The translations under genes were made by a program, and so were the position numbers. Below, piece by piece: positions 58,615-64,000 of a stretch of DNA of 64,000 nt. The notes under the pieces were generated by a model, which worked only from the letters and a program-made list of their open reading frames with translations, had not been told where the DNA came from and did not search any database. The stretch lies in NCBI GenBank assembly GCA_020346225.1, contig CP070777.1, positions 2,243,385 through 2,307,384 of the forward strand, written 5' to 3'. This DNA is from Candidatus Zixiibacteriota bacterium. Its GTDB lineage: Bacteria > Zixibacteria > MSB-5A5 > GN15 > FEB-12. The first letter of the stretch is position 1. The number at the start of each line of letters is the position of its first letter.

Positions 58615-59801
58615 TACGCCATGCTTTTAAGATGATCTGGAATCGCAAACGGCGGAATAGCCTTCTTATAATAGAGATCTTCTTCTCGTTCATGGTGCTG
58701 TTTGCGGTCGGCGCCAAAGTCATCTCCGACCTAAACAAGTTCAGGCAACCGCTCGGTTTCGAATACGAGAACGTTCGCGTGCTGTATCCGGGATGGCATG
58801 CGGTGCAGGATACGATGTCTCCCGACGAGATGAAGAGTATTCTGTCACAGGTGGCGCGTGAGCTGAGTTGCTGTCCGGAGGTCGAGTTGATCAGCTGTGC
58901 CGACGGCAATATCCCGTTCAGAAATGCCCGGTTCGGGACAACCTTCAACTACGAGGGCCAAGATGTTTCGCTCGACTTCACCTATGCCGACGACGAGTTT
59001 GCCTCGGTTCTCAACATACCGCTGGCCGAAGGGCGCTGGTTCAGCCGTGAGGATGACGGTTCCTCAATGCGCCCAGTGGTCATAAGTCGGAAACTGAAAG
59101 ATGAGGTGTTCGGTGACGAGCCGGTGGTCGGCACGGTCATCACCGGCGAGAAGTACGACCGCGTCATCGTCGGGGTCATTGACAAGTACCTCTACCGGGG
59201 GGAACTGATGGAATACCGGTACGGCTTCTTTCAGCGGCGAGTCTTTCCCGACACCACTGATTATCTGCCGGACTTGATTCTGTTCAAGGTGCGGCCGGAT
59301 GCCGGTTATCAATTCGAGGCTCAGTTGCTAAAGAGGCTGACGTCGATGACACATGGGTGGCCGGTTAGGATCGAGTCGCTCGCTGACAAGAGGGCGGAGA
59401 TGCTTAAAGATTACATGTGGGGCATCGCCACGGTGGGCCTGGTGGCCGGATTCCTAGTGTTGAATGTGGCGCTTGGTTTATTCGGCATACTGTGGTACTC
59501 CATAAACCGGCGGCGCGGTGAGATCGGTCTGCGCCGGGCTATCGGAGCCACCATGGGAAAGATCTCGACACAGGTGCTATTCGAGGCCCTGGTGTTGGCA
59601 ACTTTCGGGATAATCGCCGGCATATTCGTTGCCGCACAGGCGCCGATTATTGGAATTGATGATACCATCGGTGTTCCGGTCTATGTGATTGCAATGGCAT
59701 ATTCGGCCCTGATGATATATCTTATCGTGACGGTGTGTGCCCTGTATCCCAGCCGTCTGGCGGCCCGGGTTCAGCCGGCTGAAGCGCTCCACGACGAATA
59801 G
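58611..59801 (+). CDS. MacB-like ABC transporter permease B
   Basis: 396 residues, same family as permease A: AFKMIWNRKRRNSLLIIEIFFSFMVLF start, ADDEFASVLNIPLAEGRWF periplasmic block, EIGLRRAIGATMGKI coupling motif, YPSRLAARVQPAEAL end. Four-base overlap (ATGA) with permease A implies coupled translation and equal subunits. This heterodimeric MacB-like arrangement is frequent in Bacteroidetes-type genomes beside sigma-54 two-component genes. Confidence 0.93.
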   Translation: MIRHAFKMIWNRKRRNSLLIIEIFFSFMVLFAVGAKVISDLNKFRQPLGFEYENVRVLYPGWHAVQDTMSPDEMKSILSQVARELSCCPEVELISCADGNIPFRNARFGTTFNYEGQDVSLDFTYADDEFASVLNIPLAEGRWFSREDDGSSMRPVVISRKLKDEVFGDEPVVGTVITGEKYDRVIVGVIDKYLYRGELMEYRYGFFQRRVFPDTTDYLPDLILFKVRPDAGYQFEAQLLKRLTSMTHGWPVRIESLADKRAEMLKDYMWGIATVGLVAGFLVLNVALGLFGILWYSINRRRGEIGLRRAIGATMGKISTQVLFEALVLATFGIIAGIFVAAQAPIIGIDDTIGVPVYVIAMAYSALMIYLIVTVCALYPSRLAARVQPAEALHDE

Positions 59802-59839
59802 CGGGCGGGAACGGGGTAGAAGCAGGAGCGGTATCGCTG

Positions 59840-61210
59840 ATGATTCTGGTTATCGATGACGATAAGGCGGTCAGGTCCTCGCTGGGACTTCTTCTGAAGA
59901 ATAACGGCTACGAGGTAGCCACCGCCGAGGATCCCAGGCAGGCGCTCAAGCTTGCCGCCGAACTCCGGCCCGAGCTGTTCGTTTTGGACATGAACTTCTC
60001 GCGCTCGACCTCCGGGGAAGAAGGCCTGGAGCTGCTGCGCAGATTAAAAAGTGCTTATCCCGACCGCCCGGTGATTCTCATCACCGCCTGGGGTTCGATT
60101 CCGCTCGCGGTCGAGGGCATGAAGGCCGGCGCCGCTGATTTCATAACCAAACCGTGGAACAATGACCGGTTTCTGCAGTCGCTTCGGACGGCTCTGAGCC
60201 TGTCGCGTCAGGCCACCGACGCCCGTCCCCTGCCGAAAGACCGCGCCGAACTGGAAAAGCAATTCGATTTCACCGGTATCGTAGGTGGCAATCCCAATCT
60301 GCTGGCTGTTCTTCAGACGGCGGGACGCGTCAGCGCCACCGATGCTCCGGTGATGATAATGGGGGAAAGCGGCACCGGCAAGGAGCTGATCGCTGAGGCC
60401 ATCCACCGGAACAGCGAGCGCCAGCGCGGGCCGTTCGTTAAAGTCAATCTGGGCGGTATTCCCACCACTCTCTTTGAGAGTGAAATGTTCGGGCATAAGA
60501 AAGGCGCTTTCACCGATGCCGTTGCGGACCGCATCGGCCGCTTTGAAATGGCCGACACCGGCACTATTTTTCTCGACGAGATCGGCGACCTCGATTCCAA
60601 GAGCCAGGTGAAGCTTCTCCGCGTGCTTCAGGACCGCAGTTTCGAAGTGCTCGGCACCAGCCGCACCAAAACGGTTGATTTCCGGCTGATCACGGCTACC
60701 AATCGGGATTTGGAGGCGATGGTGGTGGACGGTCGGTTTCGCGAAGATCTCTTTTACCGCATAAACCTTATCACGCTAAAACTGCCGCCGATGCGCGAGC
60801 GCCGCGATGATATTCCTCTGCTGGCCACCCGGTTCGTCGACAATCTCAAGACCATTTACGGGCGTCACGACCTTTCTCTGTCGCCGCCGGCCCTGGAGTG
60901 GCTGGCCGGTCTGCCCTGGCCGGGTAATGTGCGCGAGCTCAAGAACGTTGTCGAAAGAACCGTCCTCGTGAGCACTCACGACCTTCTCGATGTTGAAGAC
61001 TTCAAAAGTCAGCTGGATCGGGCTCCCAGAGAAGGCTCGGTGATAGACCTTCCGGCCGTGGGGACCGTCACCCTGGAACAGTTGGAAGAGTCGATGATTC
61101 GCAAGGCGCTCGAGTTTCACGGCAGCAACATCACCAAGGTCGCCGATTCCCTCGGTTTGAGCCGCGGGGCCCTCTACCGGCGGCTGGAAAAGTACGGCAT
61201 AACGATATGA
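59840..61210 (+). CDS. NtrC-family sigma-54-dependent response regulator
   Basis: 456 residues. Receiver domain with acidic pocket IDDD (6-8) and phospho-acceptor Asp50 (FVLDMNFSRS). AAA+ domain (about 150-385) with Walker A GESGTGKE, the sigma-54 contact loop GHKKGAFTDA intact, Walker B FLDEIGDL. C-terminal Fis-type helix-turn-helix (KVADSLGLSRGALYRRL). The unbroken GAFTDA shows it can activate sigma-54 promoters. Located after the ABC exporter genes and overlapping the kinase by four bases. It probably activates its own operon through the element at 55354. Confidence 0.95.
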   Translation: MILVIDDDKAVRSSLGLLLKNNGYEVATAEDPRQALKLAAELRPELFVLDMNFSRSTSGEEGLELLRRLKSAYPDRPVILITAWGSIPLAVEGMKAGAADFITKPWNNDRFLQSLRTALSLSRQATDARPLPKDRAELEKQFDFTGIVGGNPNLLAVLQTAGRVSATDAPVMIMGESGTGKELIAEAIHRNSERQRGPFVKVNLGGIPTTLFESEMFGHKKGAFTDAVADRIGRFEMADTGTIFLDEIGDLDSKSQVKLLRVLQDRSFEVLGTSRTKTVDFRLITATNRDLEAMVVDGRFREDLFYRINLITLKLPPMRERRDDIPLLATRFVDNLKTIYGRHDLSLSPPALEWLAGLPWPGNVRELKNVVERTVLVSTHDLLDVEDFKSQLDRAPREGSVIDLPAVGTVTLEQLEESMIRKALEFHGSNITKVADSLGLSRGALYRRLEKYGITI

Positions 61211-62526
61211 AACTTCGCCGCCGCTTTATCACCTTTGCCGTCATCATTCACCTGATCCTGGTCGTTCTGTCGGTGATCGTTTTCTGGCAGAACCGTTATC
61301 TTTTTCTCGGCGCCGAGCTTCTGGTTGTCGTCAGCCTGGTTATTACCATTCATCTGTACCGCTCTTTTCTCAAGCCGCTCGACCTCATTGCCTCCGGCGT
61401 TGAATCTATCAAGGATCAGGATTTCAGCACCACCTTTATCAAGACCGGTCAGGAAGAACTGGACAGTCTCATCGATATCTACAACGGTATGATCGAACAG
61501 CTCCGCCGCGAACGCATCAAGCAGAGGGAACAGCACTATTTTCTGCAGCGTCTGATCGAGGCGACCCCGATCGGCATTATCATTCTCGATCTGGATGATA
61601 AGGTCACCATGCTGAATCCCGCGGCCAGGGCCATCCTGGGCGTCGAATCCGACCAGGCCATCGGCTGTCCCCTGGACCGCCTCAAGAACGTGCCGGGGAT
61701 AGAGCTGGCCGGGATGACGGCCGGCGAGACGAGGATAATCAAAGTAAGCGGCGTACAGACCTACAAATGCCGCAAGTCGCATTTCCTTGATCGGGGTTTT
61801 CACCGCCATTTCGTGCTGATAGAAGAACTTACCCGGGAGATAATAGGCACGCAGAAGCGAGCCTACGCCAAAGTGATTCGTATGATGTCGCACGAGGTGA
61901 ACAACTCGGTCGGTGCGGTGAATTCTATCCTTCACTCGGCCCTGGACCTTCTGGGACGCTTTCCTCCCGAGGAAAGCGCCGACTACAAAAACGCCATTCA
62001 GGTGGCCGTTGACCGCAACAACGGGTTGAACGAGTTCATGGCCAATTTCGCCGATGTCGTGCGTCTCCCGGCCCCCAACAGGGAGCGGTACGATCTTCAT
62101 ACCGTGCTGAAATCGGTCGAAGTTCTCATGGGCGCCGAATGCACCCGGCGGAACATCAGCTGGAAGTCCGAGCTGGTGCCGGGTCCCTTTGTGGTCAATA
62201 TCGATGTCCAGCAGATTGAGCAGGCCCTCGTCAATGTCGTCAAGAACGCCATCGAGGCGGTGGAGGACGGCGGAAGTGTGACCGTCAAGACGACGGACGG
62301 CGAGTCGAGAATGCTGCGGATCATGGACGACGGCCGGGGCCTGGCGCCCGAGGCACAGCTGCGGCTATTCACTCCGTTTTACAGCACCAAGCGGGACGGC
62401 CAGGGAATTGGACTCACGCTGGTTCGCGAGATACTCGTCAACCACGGCTTCGATTTCAATCTCGAGTCAAATGAGAAGGGTCTGACCGAGTTCTGGATAG
62501 ACTTCGGCAATTCGCGCGGCCGCTGA
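61207..62526 (+). CDS. membrane sensor histidine kinase
   Basis: 439 residues. Two N-terminal membrane spans with almost no periplasmic loop (residues about 8-50), a HAMP-like linker (FLKPLDLIASGV), a PAS domain (about 115-190; LDDKVTMLNPAARAILG), acceptor His in MMSHEVNNSVGAV, and an HATPase domain (NVVKNAIEAVEDGG, DDGRGL, GQGIGLTLV). The NNSVGAV variant and short loop suggest it senses within the membrane or through the ABC proteins, as in bacitracin-type kinases. This last point is inference. ATGA overlap with the regulator gene. Confidence 0.94.
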   Translation: MKLRRRFITFAVIIHLILVVLSVIVFWQNRYLFLGAELLVVVSLVITIHLYRSFLKPLDLIASGVESIKDQDFSTTFIKTGQEELDSLIDIYNGMIEQLRRERIKQREQHYFLQRLIEATPIGIIILDLDDKVTMLNPAARAILGVESDQAIGCPLDRLKNVPGIELAGMTAGETRIIKVSGVQTYKCRKSHFLDRGFHRHFVLIEELTREIIGTQKRAYAKVIRMMSHEVNNSVGAVNSILHSALDLLGRFPPEESADYKNAIQVAVDRNNGLNEFMANFADVVRLPAPNRERYDLHTVLKSVEVLMGAECTRRNISWKSELVPGPFVVNIDVQQIEQALVNVVKNAIEAVEDGGSVTVKTTDGESRMLRIMDDGRGLAPEAQLRLFTPFYSTKRDGQGIGLTLVREILVNHGFDFNLESNEKGLTEFWIDFGNSRGR

Positions 62527-62555
62527 TCGTTTTGGGGCAATGCCTCCGGAACGAT
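62526..62555. terminator. hairpin between convergent kinase and small membrane protein genes
   Basis: Stem ATCGTTTTGGGG/CTCCGGAACGAT (12 pairs, three G-U), 6-base loop, beginning at the last base of the kinase stop codon; TCCTCACTTTTT follows on the plus strand. Could serve both genes. Confidence 0.4.
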
Positions 62556-62558
62556 TCC

Positions 62559-62768
62559 TCACTTTTTGTCCTTGCCGGATAACCAGGTGGAGACCCAGTA
62601 GCCCCGGATGTAGGCCAGGGCCATGGCCACCGGTATGAGCAGCGACCAGAGAATCGCCCGCATGAGCCCGTACTTGTCCAGCAACAGCGGAAAAAGGCAG
62701 ACAAAAAGTCCCAGCCCGATCAGCGCCGTTACGGCCAGCCAGAATTTATTGATGAACTTGTGCGGCAT
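62559..62768 (-). CDS. small two-span membrane protein (69 aa)
   Basis: Two hydrophobic segments (LAVTALIGLGLFVCLFPLLL and AILWSLLIPVAMALAYIRGY) with basic ends (MPHKFINKF, GKDKK). No family recognised. It lies 49 bases after the larger membrane protein on the same strand, so the two are probably co-transcribed with the HTH gene. Confidence 0.75.
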   Translation of the reverse strand: MPHKFINKFWLAVTALIGLGLFVCLFPLLLDKYGLMRAILWSLLIPVAMALAYIRGYWVSTWLSGKDKK

Positions 62769-62817
62769 CTTATCTCTCCATCTGAAGTGAAGGCCGGGCC
62801 GCGCGCCGGAGCTTCAC

Positions 62818-63420
62818 TTATACAAACTCAACCTCTTCTTTTTCCCGAAGGAGAATCATGCCGATAACGACCGATGATATCGGCACCAGAATAAGGGACA
62901 AGGGCGACAGTACCACACTGACCTCCAGGGCTCCCGCCACCATGCTGATATAAGCCAGGGCCACTATCAGATCGTTCAGCTTCTCTTTTATACGGAGCAG
63001 ACGCAACGCGATCATCAGGTCGATAACGCCTATCGTTACCATGGCTACGGCAACGAAGGAGACGTTGATTATGATTGCCAGAACCTCGTTGTCCGGCCAC
63101 AGGCCGATGAGTGTCGTCTTGAGGACCACTGAAGCGATCTGAAATACGACAGCCCACAGGATGGAGAGCGAAATGAGCGTGTCGATGTCGCGGCAATTGT
63201 AGCGCTCGTTCAGCAGGTTGCGAAACATGACCAGAACGTAGATTATCAGTGCCGTCGAGACGATGAAAATGATGTCGGACGGCCCGAATACAGGTCCCCG
63301 GACATGAAACACCCGGATGCCTATGATATTCTGGATGATGGCGACGACAAAGGCCAGGGGGAAGAGAACGGCGTGGGTTATGGCCAGCCACCCGGCCAGA
63401 GCGTATCGGCTGCTACTCAT
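62818..63420 (-). CDS. membrane protein paired with a YozG-like regulator
   Basis: 200 residues with about six hydrophobic segments and short loops (WLAITHAVLFPLAFVVAIIQ first, LSLILVPISSVVIGMILL last) and an acidic tail. Family not recognised; overall size and partner resemble the DUF2975-HTH pairs of Firmicutes and Bacteroidetes, where a YozG-like regulator precedes a multi-span protein of unknown role. AAGGAG nine bases before ATG 63420 decides the start; the frame opens 20 codons earlier over the HTH gene's end. Confidence 0.8.
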   Translation of the reverse strand: MSSSRYALAGWLAITHAVLFPLAFVVAIIQNIIGIRVFHVRGPVFGPSDIIFIVSTALIIYVLVMFRNLLNERYNCRDIDTLISLSILWAVVFQIASVVLKTTLIGLWPDNEVLAIIINVSFVAVAMVTIGVIDLMIALRLLRIKEKLNDLIVALAYISMVAGALEVSVVLSPLSLILVPISSVVIGMILLREKEEVEFV

Positions 63421-63472
63421 TCTTTCGACTCCTTGAGTATGGGGGCACCAGGGCCCGCCGGTTATTACACGG

Positions 63473-63685
63473 TCAAACAAACTCGGGAATATATTCCAGT
63501 ATATCGCCTGGCTGGCAGTCCAGCTCTTTGCAGATTGCTTCGAGCGTTACAAACCGCATGCCTTTCACTTTGCCGGTCTTGAGCAGCGAGAGGTTTGTCA
63601 TCGAAATGCCCATCCGGTTTGAAAGCTCTGTCAGCGACATCTTCCGCTTGACCAACATCATATCTAAGTTTATCTGAATTGGCAT
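63473..63685 (-). CDS. Cro/C1-type (YozG-like) HTH regulator
   Basis: 70 residues. Helix-turn-helix in MSLTELSNRMGISMTNLSLL, then KTGKVKGMRFVTLEAICKEL and a short tail GDILEYIPE, typical of the YozG group. It likely controls its own unit with the following membrane protein. No Shine-Dalgarno; a -10 box ends five bases before the ATG, so the transcript may be leaderless. Confidence 0.9.
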   Translation of the reverse strand: MPIQINLDMMLVKRKMSLTELSNRMGISMTNLSLLKTGKVKGMRFVTLEAICKELDCQPGDILEYIPEFV

Positions 63686-63690
63686 ACTTC

Positions 63691-63719
63691 TGTATACGCA
63701 GAAAATTCAAAAGCGGCAA
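63691..63719 (-). promoter_or_regulatory. sigma-70-like promoter of the HTH gene, leaderless geometry
   Basis: Minus strand TTGCCG (63714-63719), 17-base spacer, TATACA (63691-63696), then GAAGT and ATG. The upstream 100 bases are strongly AT-rich. Confidence 0.45.
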
Positions 63720-63843
63720 TAAATACTTTATGTGTTACATAAAATATATTAAGTGAAATATAATATCGTTGGCCTCATCGCAGACCTTCTACTACAGAGA
63801 GGGGACATCGTCCGGACGAGTTAAGTCGTTGTTGGATTGTAGC

Positions 63844-64000
63844 TTAACGGGAAGATTGAGTCGCCTGCATCATCGTCTTGAACAAATCCGAAGTGTCAGC
63901 AAGTTCCATTGCCTGGCCGACCTTGAATTGGGCAATATCAAGCGGTTCAAAGGCTTGTCCGTTCCAGTACAGAAACAGCCAGCGCTCGTCATTGAGGGCC
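63844..64000 (-). CDS. 3' end of an unidentified protein, truncated by window edge
   Basis: Last 51 codons of a gene entering from beyond the window, ending in TAA at 63844. The visible end reads DERWLFLYWNGQAFEPLD, then IAQFKVGQAMELA and a Ser/Thr-rich close. Codon use and the open frame support a real gene; the fragment is too short to name. Confidence 0.5.
   Translation of the reverse strand, partial: ALNDERWLFLYWNGQAFEPLDIAQFKVGQAMELADTSDLFKTMMQATQSSR

Overview
The window reads as a compact chromosomal segment (mid-to-high GC, mostly short intergenic gaps) of a Gram-negative-type bacterium from the FCB superphylum. Candidatus Zixibacteria or a close relative fits best. This placement is an inference. 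It rests on two secreted proteins with an NYPNPFNP-type C-terminal sorting tail (S8 protease, FG-GAP protein), on outer-membrane and periplasmic functions (TonB receptor, LpoB, YajC, LolA-like carrier, MacA-like adaptor), and on a sigma-54 regulator beside an envelope ABC transporter. ATG, GTG and TTG starts are all used, most with Shine-Dalgarno sites. I saw no rRNA, tRNA, CRISPR array or transposase.

Layout. 1-2.5 kb: 3' part of a 4-hydroxybutyryl-CoA dehydratase/HpaB-family gene, convergent with a zinc alcohol dehydrogenase. 2.5-6.9 kb (minus): CYTH protein, then the housekeeping set yajC-def-fmt-rng behind a sigma-70-like promoter. 7-8.8 kb (minus): an exported nickel superoxide dismutase homologue and a DUF2953-GerW pair. 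8.8-15 kb (minus): DUF885 peptidase-like protein and a tight run CorC-like, VTT, CDF transporter, RlmD. 15-22.4 kb: htpX, a dicarboxylate symporter with an unusual charged tail, rarA, a beta-lactamase-fold lipoprotein and a second alcohol dehydrogenase. 22.5-28.1 kb: divergent secreted S8 protease and FG-GAP protein, the latter split by an in-frame TAA. 28.2-35 kb: DUF427, a COG3014-LpoB lipoprotein pair, an ECF sigma factor and a large PAS/GAF LuxR-type regulator. 35-42.2 kb: a TPR/alpha-beta-hydrolase-like protein lacking the nucleophile serine, two tandem Tat-exported aldo/keto reductases with ferredoxin-like tails, a DUF6599 protein, a THEP1-type NTPase and a GAF histidine kinase. 42.6-45.4 kb: a TonB receptor also split by an in-frame TAA. 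45.5-46.9 kb: a DUF418 membrane protein.

The most system-like part is 46.9-62.5 kb. First comes a TetR regulator with a perfect palindrome at its 5' end, followed by a tightly spaced set: LolA-like periplasmic carrier, two FtsX-type permeases, a LolD-like ATPase and a predicted outer-membrane barrel. Together these could make a complete inner-to-outer-membrane lipid or lipoprotein export route. After an ankyrin-metallohydrolase fusion on the other strand comes a second set: MacA-like adaptor, ATPase, two permeases, NtrC-type response regulator and membrane histidine kinase. A near-consensus sigma-54 promoter sits just upstream, suggesting an autoregulated envelope-stress ABC exporter. The window ends with two small membrane proteins, a YozG-like HTH regulator and the 3' end of an unidentified gene.

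Three genes (CYTH, rarA, the HTH regulator) have a good -35/-10 pair placed so that transcription would start at or next to the ATG, suggesting leaderless mRNAs.
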